Assembly (NCBI RefSeq): GCF_031884435.1
Contig: NZ_CP134778.1
Coordinates: forward strand, 124,001-188,000
Source: Bosea sp. 685
GTDB lineage: Bacteria > Pseudomonadota > Alphaproteobacteria > Rhizobiales > Beijerinckiaceae
Length of the DNA stretch: 64,000 nt
Reading direction: 5' to 3'
This document shows positions 29,950-38,030 of this stretch, in pieces. The notes below the pieces were generated by a model. It searched no databases and had not been told where the DNA came from. It saw only the letters and a list, made by a program, of their open reading frames with translations. The translations under genes were made by a program, and so were the position numbers. Position 1 is the first letter of the stretch; every line of letters starts with the position of its first letter.

Positions 29950-30660
29950 TCATCGAGCCTGGCGTTGACCCGTGGGCGAGTCTTGATCGAGAAATAGCTG
30001 CGTAGCCCTCATCTCCGGATTCAATCGGCGCAGTCCGTCGATCAAATTGGCGCCCGCTTCGAGCAGTGATTGGATGGGCATCGGGTCCAGCCGCTCGAGC
30101 ACGAACCACATCGCCGTGGTGGTTTCGGTGATCCTGGTCCGAGTGCCTTGGCGCCAGTTCCAGCGGCGGCAGGTGACTCCCCGCGCATCCCGCCAGATCA
30201 CCTCGCCATGATCGACGGCCTCGATCTTCGCCACGCCCTCGGCGACCGTGTCGAATGGCTCCCCGCCGGATGCCTGGAGAAGTGTCGGTGCGCCATCGTA
30301 AACGGTCGCATCCTCGCCACCGATCGGAAGCGCATACCGGACGCTCAGGGCGTTGTAGAGATCCACGACGGCATTTACGGCGGGCAGCGCGCGATCGCGT
30401 TCGGCTCGTTTACGCAACGCCTCCGCCGAGCACGGGGTACGTTGCGGTTTGGCTCCGAACGAGCGATAGGCGTCGCGCCATGAATTCAAATGGGCTTCCG
30501 CCCATGGAGCTGAATCGAGCTCGCTGCAGGCGGCGCGGAGAAGGCCCATGCTGCACTCGTCGCTCGATCCGTTCCGCACGAACTCTGCATGGATGCTGAG
30601 GGCCGCATAATCCGGGCGCAGTGCGAAAATTTCGGGTCTGATCAAAGGTTCGACGGCCAT
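29950..30660 (-). CDS. B3/B4 tRNA-binding-domain protein
   Basis: A 236-residue protein with the B3/B4 fold of phenylalanyl-tRNA synthetase beta chains as a stand-alone protein (NSWRDAYRSFGAKPQRTPCSAEAL; LPAVNAVVDLYNALSVRYALPIGGED). Such free-standing domains are thought to edit mischarged tRNA or bind amino acids; function of this group is not settled. Divergent from the XRE-cupin regulator gene 76 bases away, with an inverted repeat touching both starts, so the regulator may control it. Stray or toxic amino acids arising in this catabolic context could make editing useful (speculation). Confidence 0.82.
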   Translation of the reverse strand: MAVEPLIRPEIFALRPDYAALSIHAEFVRNGSSDECSMGLLRAACSELDSAPWAEAHLNSWRDAYRSFGAKPQRTPCSAEALRKRAERDRALPAVNAVVDLYNALSVRYALPIGGEDATVYDGAPTLLQASGGEPFDTVAEGVAKIEAVDHGEVIWRDARGVTCRRWNWRQGTRTRITETTTAMWFVLERLDPMPIQSLLEAGANLIDGLRRLNPEMRATQLFLDQDSPTGQRQAR

Positions 30661-30726
30661 TTCGGTCTCTTAGTCCTCTGTTGACGCCGAAGGGTACCGA
30701 CGGCAAAATGCACTAATGACCGAAAT
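30659..30726. promoter_or_regulatory. Inverted repeat spanning the divergent promoter
   Basis: ATTTCGGTCTCTTAGT at 30659-30674 is matched in inverse by ACTAATGACCGAAAT at 30712-30726, nine bases (ATTTCGGTC) being exact. Each arm touches one of the divergent genes' possible start codons. It could be the operator of the XRE-cupin regulator. Confidence 0.45.
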
Positions 30727-30736
30727 AGTCAATATA

Positions 30737-31335
30737 ATGACCGATGGCTCGACTGATCCCGATCCGACGCGTGCGGTGCATGCGGCGATCGCCGGCCGCA
30801 TCGCCCTGCTGAGAAAGGCGCGTCGGCTCTCCTTCGATCAACTCGCCGCCCGTTGCGGCGTCAGCAAGGGAATGCTGGTTCAAATCGAGCAGGGGAAGGC
30901 CAACCCCAGCATAGGAACGCTGTGTAGGCTTGCCTCAGGACTCGGTGTCTCGGTGGCGGAACTCGTCGAGGTTGCGGAGGCGGGGCAGCGTCCCATCAGG
31001 ATCATCGCTCCGGGCGAGGGACCGATATTGTGGCAGGGTCCCTTCGGCGGTACGGCTCGCCTGCTGATCGGGTCGGACGGTCCGGAGATGTTTGAACAGT
31101 GGATGTGGGAGCTGCATCCCGGAGAGCGTTTCGAAGCGCAGGTCCATCCCGCGGGAACACAGGAGTTGGTATCCGTTCTCGAGGGGAGCCTCGTCCTGGA
31201 ACTGGGAGGATCAAGTCACGTGATAGAACAGGGGGCTCGGCGCATGCCCGAACCGACTGCGAGCATGCGTATGCCTGTGCCGGGGAATGTTCGACCCGTT
31301 TCGTCATGGCGGTGTTGGAGCCATCAAATGAATAG
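30737..31335 (+). pseudogene. XRE-cupin regulator with frameshift near the C-terminus
   Basis: An XRE helix-turn-helix (LSFDQLAARCGVSKGMLVQIEQGKANPS) precedes a cupin domain. The reading frame breaks in the GGGGG run at 31231-31235: upstream it reads VIEQG, and the following family-like SAHARTDCEHAYACAG...FVMAVLEP continues in the next frame to a stop at 31335. One missing G explains it. If read literally the protein instead ends at 31435 with an unrelated tail. ATG 30716 is an alternative start but overlaps the inverted repeat. A remnant of a close relative lies at 50879-50965. Confidence 0.8.
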
Positions 31336-31640
31336 GCTCGTGAAGTCGATGGAGAAATACTCTTCGCCGCGACGACGGCGGCAGCTACGCAAAGTAGCTT
31401 TGGTCGGTGTTCATTCCCCCGCGCGCATTGTGTAAGGGTCGCCAAAATCAAAAGCCTATAGTATAGGCCTCGTGCGCTCAACATTTGAGCATAACGCAGT
31501 TTTCTTCTCCGCCAAACTGCCGCCGGGTCAGCATGTCAGTTTTTGAGGCCTATTTGGCCGATTTGAGTGCGTGACATCTCTTGCTTCGATGCTGCCATCC
31601 TTTTTCTATTGCTGCGGACGAGGCGCGGCGCGCGACAGCT

Positions 31641-32621
31641 ATGGATAGCGACATGACCATGTTGAAGGCGACGATACTTACGGGGTTTCTTGGGGCCGGT
31701 AAGACGACCTTGTTGAACAACCTGCTCCTGTCGTCTGACAACGAGCGGGTCGCGGTGATCATCAATGAATATGGTGAAGTCGGGATCGACGCCAAACTTG
31801 TCGTGGAAACCCAGGACGACGTGATCGAACTGAACAACGGCTGCGTCTGCTGCACCGTCCGGGCCGATCTCATCACCACGATCCATGAATTGCTGGCGTC
31901 GGAACGCCCATTTGATCGCATCATCATCGAAACTTCGGGCCTCGCGGATCCCGCCCCGGTCATCCAATCGTTCATGCTGGACGAGATACTGGGCTCAAGG
32001 GTCCAGTTGGACGCGATCGTCACGGTGGTGGATGCTCGCCATGTCGCGCAGCACCTTTCGGTCGAGGAGGCGAAAGAGCAGATCAGCTTCGCCGACGTGC
32101 TCCTTCTCAACAAGATCGACCTGGCCCCCGACGGGCTCGACGGTGTCGAAACTCGCCTCCGATCCCTCAATCCGCTGGCGAAGATCATTCGCACCAATTC
32201 CTGCCTCGTCGATCGCGACCAACTCCTCGATATCGGTGCCTTCGATCTGAAGAACATATTGTCGATCGATCCGGACATCCTCGGGGATCATGACCACGAA
32301 CACGATTCCAGCATCGGGTGTCTGGCCATCCGGGAGCCTGCTCCGCTCGATCCTTCCCGGCTCAACGGGTGGTTGAACGGTCTGGTGCAGTCGAGCGGCA
32401 AGGATCTGTTCCGAATGAAGGGCGTCCTTCATTTCGCGGACGAGCCTCGGCGGTACGTGTTCCATGGCGTCCACATGGTGCTGGAGGGTCGACCCGGGCG
32501 CCCGTGGTCGTCGGACGAGGAGCGCCTCAATGAAATCGTCTTCATCGGGCGCGATCTGGACGGGCAAGCAATTCGTGCGGGTTTCGACGCGTGTCTGGCA
32601 AGAACGGCGGCGTTGGCCTGA
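31641..32621 (+). CDS. CobW/P47K-type GTP-dependent metallochaperone
   Basis: A 326-residue GTPase: Walker A GFLGAGKTT, the metal-binding GCVCCTVR (CxCC), Walker B region IIIETSGLADPAP and the guanine-specificity NKID. A short His-rich stretch (DHDHEHD) lies in the linker before the C-terminal CobW domain. Its place directly before nitrile hydratase genes suggests it delivers cobalt to that enzyme. Met codons at 31653 and 31659 are alternative starts. Confidence 0.92.
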   Translation: MDSDMTMLKATILTGFLGAGKTTLLNNLLLSSDNERVAVIINEYGEVGIDAKLVVETQDDVIELNNGCVCCTVRADLITTIHELLASERPFDRIIIETSGLADPAPVIQSFMLDEILGSRVQLDAIVTVVDARHVAQHLSVEEAKEQISFADVLLLNKIDLAPDGLDGVETRLRSLNPLAKIIRTNSCLVDRDQLLDIGAFDLKNILSIDPDILGDHDHEHDSSIGCLAIREPAPLDPSRLNGWLNGLVQSSGKDLFRMKGVLHFADEPRRYVFHGVHMVLEGRPGRPWSSDEERLNEIVFIGRDLDGQAIRAGFDACLARTAALA

Positions 32622-32716
32622 TGCGCCAGCTGCCCGATCTGAGCGATTGCCCGCCGCAGCCGTCCCACAATCATGCGGCCGATCGCGATTTGTCGAATGG
32701 AGGGAGGCCGATTTGA
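32621..32716 (+). CDS. 31-codon ORF coupling cobW to the hydratase genes
   Basis: The ATG overlaps the cobW stop (TGATG) and its own TGA overlaps the TTG start of the hydratase beta gene (TTGA). The peptide (MRQLPDLSDCPPQPSHNHAA...) has Cys and His residues but no known motif. It may be a leader whose translation opens the beta-subunit ribosome site, or a leftover of an accessory-protein N-terminus. Confidence 0.4.
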   Translation: MRQLPDLSDCPPQPSHNHAADRDLSNGGRPI

Positions 32717-33450
32717 AACTCCAGCACTATCTCGGTGGTCTCGAAGGCTTGGGCGAGGTGAGCACCGAAGTCAGGGTTTTCGTCGAGCCGTGGGAAACGC
32801 GCATATTCGGCATTCACACCGCAATGATGGCGCTTTCTCCGCAGCTCCCGCTGCCATCGACTGCGTCGACCTTCCACACTGTGTGGACCTGGGCCGACCT
32901 GCGTAAAGGGGCGGAAGCTCTCAATCCTTTCGACTATTTCAGATACCGCTACTACGAAAAATGGCTCGGCGGAATTTCCGCGTATTTCATCGCCAACGGT
33001 TACGTCACCGCCGAGGAACTCGATGCGGAGACCGAAGAATACTATCGGAATCCCGACCGATCTCTGCCGAGGGGCGGCGGTGCCGATATCGACGAACGGA
33101 TCGGGCGGTACCTCGTCGAGGGGGATAGTCCGCGACGAGACGAGCAGATCAAGCCTCGCTTTGCGAAAGGAGACCACGTCTTGGTTCGCGATGTCGCCTC
33201 CGTCGAACATACCCGGCTGCCTGGCTATCTACGCGGGCACCTTGGAGTGATCGAGGCCGTCTACGAGGGCGCCTATGCCTACCTGTGCGACACCGGCCCC
33301 GACGGCATCGGCCCGCCGATGCACGTCTACTGCGTGCGCTTCGACCCCTCGGACATCTGGCCGGGCAATGCCGAGGCGAATTTCGCGATCTATGCCGATC
33401 TTTTCGATAGCTATCTGAAGCCGCCCGCCGTCACGGCCCGGGCCGCTTGA
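32713..33450 (+). CDS. nthB: Nitrile hydratase beta subunit (TTG start)
   Basis: A 245-residue beta subunit: helical N-terminal region (HYLGGLEGLGEVSTEVRVFVEPWE, then FDYFRYRYYEKWLGGISAYF) and the C-terminal SH3-like barrel (FAKGDHVLVRDV...HTRLPGYLRGHLGVIE). No ATG is available at the right place; TTG at 32713 follows GGAGGGAGG and gives the family start LKLQHYLGG. With the alpha subunit it hydrates nitriles to amides. The gene order beta-alpha is typical of cobalt-type enzymes. Confidence 0.88.
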   Translation: MKLQHYLGGLEGLGEVSTEVRVFVEPWETRIFGIHTAMMALSPQLPLPSTASTFHTVWTWADLRKGAEALNPFDYFRYRYYEKWLGGISAYFIANGYVTAEELDAETEEYYRNPDRSLPRGGGADIDERIGRYLVEGDSPRRDEQIKPRFAKGDHVLVRDVASVEHTRLPGYLRGHLGVIEAVYEGAYAYLCDTGPDGIGPPMHVYCVRFDPSDIWPGNAEANFAIYADLFDSYLKPPAVTARAA

Positions 33451-33477
33451 CCAGTCACCAAACGAGGGATCGCATCC

Positions 33478-34095
33478 ATGGCGGACCAATTCGACCATCG
33501 CCCGGACCGTGAAGCCTACAGCGCGGCACGAGTGCGGGCTTTAGAGGCCCTGTTGATCAAGAAGGGGATCATCACCGACCGAACCGTGGACATCGTACTC
33601 GATACATTCGAGACGAGGATGGGCCCATTCAACGGAGCTAAGATCGTAGCGAAGGCTTGGGTGGATGCCGCCTTCAAGGAGCGCCTGGTCAGGGACACCG
33701 CCGGGGCCATCGCCGAACTCTCGCTCCCCGAAGGCATGACGGGCGCAGAAGGCGAGCACATGCGGGCGGTCGCGAACTCGCCCGGCGTACATAACCTCGT
33801 CATCTGCACTTTGTGCTCGTGCTTTCCCTGGCCGGTCCTGGGCCTGCCGCCCTACTGGTACAAGGATCCCACATTCCGCAGCAGGGCTGCCCGGGAACCA
33901 CGGGCCGTACTGCGCGAGTTTGGCCTCGACATAGCGGAGGAAACCGAGGTCAAGGTTTGGGATTCGAGCGCCCAAATCCGCTGGTTCGTCGTTCCCGAAA
34001 GGCCTCCGGGAACGGAGGGCCTCGGCGAGGCGGAGCTCGTGGGCCTCGTAACGCCCGAAGCGATGATGGGCGTTGCAGTCGCCAAGGCCGCTTGA
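33478..34095 (+). CDS. nthA: Nitrile hydratase alpha subunit, cobalt type
   Basis: A 205-residue alpha subunit with the metal-binding claw CTLCSC at residues 110-115; Thr in the second place (rather than Ser) is the mark of Co(III) enzymes. Two of the cysteines are normally oxidised to sulfenic/sulfinic acid. VVPERPPGTEG and the C-terminal LVTPEAMMGV are family features. A GAGGGAT site precedes the ATG. Thiocyanate hydrolase gamma is a relative, but the gene context fits nitrile hydratase. Confidence 0.92.
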   Translation: MADQFDHRPDREAYSAARVRALEALLIKKGIITDRTVDIVLDTFETRMGPFNGAKIVAKAWVDAAFKERLVRDTAGAIAELSLPEGMTGAEGEHMRAVANSPGVHNLVICTLCSCFPWPVLGLPPYWYKDPTFRSRAAREPRAVLREFGLDIAEETEVKVWDSSAQIRWFVVPERPPGTEGLGEAELVGLVTPEAMMGVAVAKAA

Positions 34096-34103
34096 GGCAC
34101 GTC

Positions 34104-34433
34104 ATGCTCACGCGCTTCGAGCACTTCGCGGTTACCGAGCTGATGGGCAAGCCAGAGACACCGCCGCGCGAGAACGGGACGCTCTGCTTCAGTCACGAGT
34201 GGGAGCGGACGGCCTTCGGCATCGCCCTTGCGCTCGCTCGGCAAGGACATTTCGAATGGGACGACTTTCGCGCTTCGTTGATCAACGAGATCGGAGCATG
34301 GGAGGCGGCTCACCCCGACGATCGATCTTCGTGGAACTATTATGAGTTATGGCTAGCCGCATTGGAGAAATCGGTGGCCGCAGCCGGGCTTGCCGACGCG
34401 GCGCCCTCGACGACCGCGCTCTTTGAAGCGTAG
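34104..34433 (+). CDS. Nitrile hydratase accessory/activator protein
   Basis: A 109-residue protein related to the helical N-terminal half of the beta subunit (LCFSHEWERTAFGIALALARQGHFEWDDFRASLINEIGAWE...WNYYELWLAALE). Such proteins act as self-subunit-swapping chaperones or activators delivering cobalt-loaded alpha subunit. It starts 8 bases after the alpha stop. No amidase gene follows in the window. Confidence 0.85.
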   Translation: MLTRFEHFAVTELMGKPETPPRENGTLCFSHEWERTAFGIALALARQGHFEWDDFRASLINEIGAWEAAHPDDRSSWNYYELWLAALEKSVAAAGLADAAPSTTALFEA

Positions 34434-34581
34434 TCCGTCGCCCCTCGGGCGGCGGGCGCCTCCAAGGTATGAAGTCGGGTCCGGCGGAAAGCGTCCTGCG
34501 CGGCGGCGCGAAGTTTGCGCTGACAAACTTATTCTACGGTGCAGGATCCGTGATAGTTATGCTTCGCCGGGGATATGGGAA

Positions 34582-35549
34582 ATGCGCATCGCCATTCTAG
34601 CCCCGCCGGGTGTGCAGTCGCTCGACGTCGTGGGGCCAGCCGAGGTCTTCTGGGAGGCCAGCCGCCGCCTAAACGACTTGTCGGCCTACGACATCCAGAT
34701 CATTTCGACGGGCGCGCCAGCCATCGGCGGGACGGGGGGCTCCGCTTCATCGCCGACAGGACGATCTACGACGCGGACGAGCCGATCGACACTCTCCTTG
34801 TGGCTGGCGATCCTTCACTGCAGACGGGAGACCCTGTTGCAACCGAGTGGCTTCGACGCCGCGTGCCGGACGTTCGCAGATTCGGCTCTATCTGCACGGG
34901 CGTATTTTTGTTGGCGGAAGCGGGACTGCTACACGGCAAGCGGGTCACGACCCATTGGGAATGCGCTGAACGCTTCGCGCTTCGGTTCCCGAACATCGCC
35001 CTCGACGCCGACGCCATCTACTTGCGGGACGGGCCATTGGTCACCGCGGCCGGCGTCACCGCCGGAATCGACTTGGCCCTTTCGCTGGTCGAGGAAGATC
35101 ACGGACGCGACATTGCCTTGGCCGTGGCACGTTACCTTGTGGTCTTCCTGAAGAGACCGGGCGGCCAGTCGCAATTCAGCACGCACCTATTCGGACAGAT
35201 GGCCGAGACCACGATGGTCCAGAAGGCGCAGTCCTACATATTGCAAAACCTCGCCGGAGATCTCAGCGTCGACCATGTCGCAAGCCGCATTGGAATGAGC
35301 CCGCGGAACTTCGCCAGAATGTTCCGTCGGGAGTTGGGGATCACGCCGGCGGGGTTCGTGGCCTCGGCTCGGGTGGACGCTGCACGGCGCTTGCTCGAGG
35401 ACACCGAGCAGCCCCTCAGACGCGTAGCGCTCAACTGCGGGTTTTCAAACATGAACACCATGCGTCGCATATTCTGCAAGACAGCAGGCGTGACCCCTGC
35501 AGCGTATCGCAGTCGATTTCATCGATCGGGCGAACCGAAACTGAAGTGA
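34582..35549 (+). pseudogene. GlxA-type AraC regulator with frameshift
   Basis: DJ-1/PfpI-like N-terminal domain (MRIAILAPPGVQSLDVVGPAEVFWE; SICTGVFLLAEAG with the nucleophile-elbow Cys) and C-terminal AraC domain with two helix-turn-helices (LSVDHVASRIGMSPRNFARMFRRE; LRRVALNCGFSNMNTMRRIF). The two frames meet at the GGGGGG run at 34734-34739, where one G appears missing. If that is a sequencing error this is an intact 322-residue regulator, plausibly of the nitrile hydratase genes just upstream. Confidence 0.82.
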
Positions 35550-35609
35550 CACCCTAGTGCGCGAGCTGGAACCGATCGGGAGGAGGTCGCCTGTAGCGGC
35601 TGGTCACCG

Positions 35610-36962
35610 CTATCCGATGTCACAGGCTTTCATCATTCGATAAAGGTGGGCTCGACTTATTCCGAGCAAAGTCGCCGCTCGACGCTTGTTTCCTTGAGCC
35701 TGTTCCAACGCGCCGCGGATTTCCGTGGCGGCAAGAGATCGCGTCCGCTGCTTGAGCGAAGCGCTAGGGTTGGAAGTCACCGGGGTCGGCGAGGTTATGG
35801 AGGCCGTCGGTTGCAGTCGGCCGGTGACGACCAACCGGGTCAGCGCATTCTCCAGCTCACGCACGTTGCCTGGCCATGGGTGATCGCGCAGCACACGGTA
35901 ATCATCCTTGGTCAAACGAGCGGCAGGCTTGGACAGCCGGGCTGCGATACGTTGCAACATGTTCTCCGCAAGGAAAGCGATATCGGCGCGATCTCGCAGG
36001 GCGGGCACGGAAACCGGCAGGACGTTGAGCCTGTGAAAGAGATCCTCCCTGAATCGCCCCGCTGCCACCAAGTCTGCGAGCGGTCGATTGGTTGCGCAAA
36101 CCACGCGCACATCGATCGTGATGGGAATGGTGCCTCCGACCCTCACGATCTCGCTCGTTTGGATCACTCGCAGGAGGCTGCCCTGAAGCGAAATCGGCAT
36201 GTCGCCGATCTCGTCCAAGAAAAGCACGCCACCGCTGGCAAGCTCGAACTTGCCCGGCTTACCCCGATCGCGAGCGCCTGTGAAGGCTCCGCCTTCATAG
36301 CCGAAAAGCTCGGCTTCGATCAGCTCGCTCGGGATGGACGCGCAATTCACCCATACGAAAGGTTCTGCCGCACGGCCTGACAATCCGTGAATGGCATGCG
36401 CCGCCAGCTCCTTGCCGACGCCTGTCTCGCCCGAGATCAGCACCGGCAGGTCGTATTCGGCGACCAGACCCAAGGTGGCGCGGTAAGCGTCCATCAGCTC
36501 ACCCTCTCCGATGACGTCGTGAACGTTGAACTTGGAGAGCCAGTGCCGGCTGGCGCGCGGCAGCGCGAGCTGATCTTTCGAGATGCGGCTGTAGGTCTTT
36601 TTCAGCGCGTCGTAGTCCGAGAACAGGGCTAGGCCAACCGCCCCGATGATCTCGCCGTCGCGCTGGACCGGAACCTGCTTCGTCACCAACTTGTGGCCGC
36701 GAACTTCAAGCGGATAGCCGATGTGCGTACCCACTCCTCGGGCCACAAGGTGAAGCTTGGTCTGCGGCCCGACCACATCGGTGATATGGCGCCCCACGAA
36801 GTCATCGGCCTCGCCTCCCAGAAGCCGGCAGTAGGGTTCGTTGATCAGGACGATCGTTCCCGTAGTGTCGACCGCGACGAGGCAGTCGGAAACGTGATCC
36901 AGGACGAGTCTGAGAAAGGCTGCTTCCTCGGTGGATCCGACAAACCATTCCGGAAGTGCCAT
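35610..36962 (-). CDS. Sigma-54-dependent activator with PAS domain
   Basis: A 450-residue enhancer-binding protein: PAS sensor (residues ~15-115), AAA+ domain with Walker A SGETGVGKE (177-185), the sigma-54-contacting GAFTGA (225-230), Walker B GGVLFLDEIGD, arginine-finger region FREDLFHRLNVLPV, and a Fis-type helix-turn-helix at the C-terminus (RRAATLLGISRAHLYRMM). There is no receiver domain, so a small ligand bound by the PAS domain is the probable signal. It is divergent from a hydrolase/transporter operon preceded by a sigma-54 promoter. Confidence 0.93.
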   Translation of the reverse strand: MALPEWFVGSTEEAAFLRLVLDHVSDCLVAVDTTGTIVLINEPYCRLLGGEADDFVGRHITDVVGPQTKLHLVARGVGTHIGYPLEVRGHKLVTKQVPVQRDGEIIGAVGLALFSDYDALKKTYSRISKDQLALPRASRHWLSKFNVHDVIGEGELMDAYRATLGLVAEYDLPVLISGETGVGKELAAHAIHGLSGRAAEPFVWVNCASIPSELIEAELFGYEGGAFTGARDRGKPGKFELASGGVLFLDEIGDMPISLQGSLLRVIQTSEIVRVGGTIPITIDVRVVCATNRPLADLVAAGRFREDLFHRLNVLPVSVPALRDRADIAFLAENMLQRIAARLSKPAARLTKDDYRVLRDHPWPGNVRELENALTRLVVTGRLQPTASITSPTPVTSNPSASLKQRTRSLAATEIRGALEQAQGNKRRAATLLGISRAHLYRMMKACDIG

Positions 36963-37009
36963 GGAAACGCCTGGGTTGGCCGGGCCGCAAGGCTGACGGC
37001 AGCGACGAG

Positions 37010-37045
37010 TGTCTCTTATTGGAGACTATAGTTGTCTCTCATTGG
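37010..37045. promoter_or_regulatory. Candidate activator-binding sites (UAS)
   Basis: Direct repeat TGTCTCTTATTGG (37010-37022) and TGTCTCTCATTGG (37033-37045), one mismatch, 23 bases apart. The first also forms an inverted repeat GTCTC-N6-GAGAC. Lying 100-135 bases upstream of the sigma-54 promoter and just ahead of the activator gene, they fit enhancer sites. Confidence 0.6.
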
Positions 37046-37144
37046 TGGCGCAACGTGTCACCGAAACCTGGCTCCAGCCTACGAAATTCGAAAACACGTA
37101 TAGATAACAGGGCGTTGACATGTTTTGGTCGCTCATCCTCAAGC

Positions 37145-37159
37145 TGGCCCGCGCCTTGC
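37145..37159 (+). promoter_or_regulatory. Sigma-54 (-24/-12) promoter
   Basis: TGGCCCGCGCCTTGC matches the consensus TGGCAC-N5-TTGC in all positions but one with exact spacing. Transcription would start near 37171, giving a leader of about 22 bases to the ATG at 37193. Confidence 0.78.
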
Positions 37160-37192
37160 GAATATAGCCGGATAACAGCAGGGGAGACACCA

Positions 37193-38017
37193 ATGCCTAG
37201 TGAAACTATGAGTATCGGAGACACAGTCGTGAAGGTGTCCGGGCGCGGAGACCCGCTGGTCTTCGTTCACGGCTTCACGACGACCGCGGAGTTCTGGCGC
37301 GAGCAGACCGAGGTGTTCTCGCGCCTCTATAAGGTAATTCGGATAAATTTGCCCGGACACGGCGTGTCGCCTCGCCCCGACGATCGCAAGTACACCATCG
37401 CCGCCTTCGCGGATGACGTGCTTGAGGTGTATCGCACACTGGGGATCGATTCGGCCGTTCTGATCGGTCTTTCCATGGGCGGGACGGTCGCCCAGAGCTT
37501 CGCGCTCGACTATCCCGAGCGCGTACGGGCGCTCGTGCTGGTGGGGGCCACCCCTCACGGCCTTGGCGAGGACGTCAACGTCGACAACGTGCTCCAGGCG
37601 ATCGAGGACCTGGGAGTGGTCACCGCCAGCCAGAACGTCATCGAGCGATCCTTCGGCAAGGCCGCCAGCCCCGAGCTATTGAAGTTCGCCAAGGCGGAGG
37701 TTTCGCAGACGCCGGCATCGGTGGCGCGGCAGGCGATCGCCTCGTTGAACGCTTCGGACAGCCGTTCGAGGCTCGGCGATATCGGCGTGCCGACGCTGGT
37801 CGTCGTCGGGGAGGAGGACATCATCACCCCGCCCAGCGAGTCTCGCGTGCTCGCCGAAGGCATCCCGGGCAGCCGCCTTGAGGTCATGGCCGGGGCGGGG
37901 CATTTCCCGATGCTCGAGCAGCCTCAGGCCTTCAACCGACTGCTCGATGATTTCTTAAATCAGAGCACCCGCATCTCTCCCGCAGCGGCATTGGCCCGTT
38001 CGCGGCAAACAGTTTGA
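37193..38017 (+). CDS. Alpha/beta hydrolase
   Basis: A 274-residue alpha/beta-hydrolase: oxyanion region FVHGFTTTAEFW, nucleophile elbow GLSMGG (Ser), catalytic His in GAGHFPMLEQP. It resembles enol-lactone and ester hydrolases of aromatic catabolism, but the substrate cannot be told. The ATG at 37193 follows a GGGGAG site and the sigma-54 promoter; the frame is open further upstream through the promoter and is not coding there. The MHS transporter gene follows 13 bases after its stop. Confidence 0.9.
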   Translation: MPSETMSIGDTVVKVSGRGDPLVFVHGFTTTAEFWREQTEVFSRLYKVIRINLPGHGVSPRPDDRKYTIAAFADDVLEVYRTLGIDSAVLIGLSMGGTVAQSFALDYPERVRALVLVGATPHGLGEDVNVDNVLQAIEDLGVVTASQNVIERSFGKAASPELLKFAKAEVSQTPASVARQAIASLNASDSRSRLGDIGVPTLVVVGEEDIITPPSESRVLAEGIPGSRLEVMAGAGHFPMLEQPQAFNRLLDDFLNQSTRISPAAALARSRQTV

Positions 38018-38030
38018 ATGGGAGGCTTGC

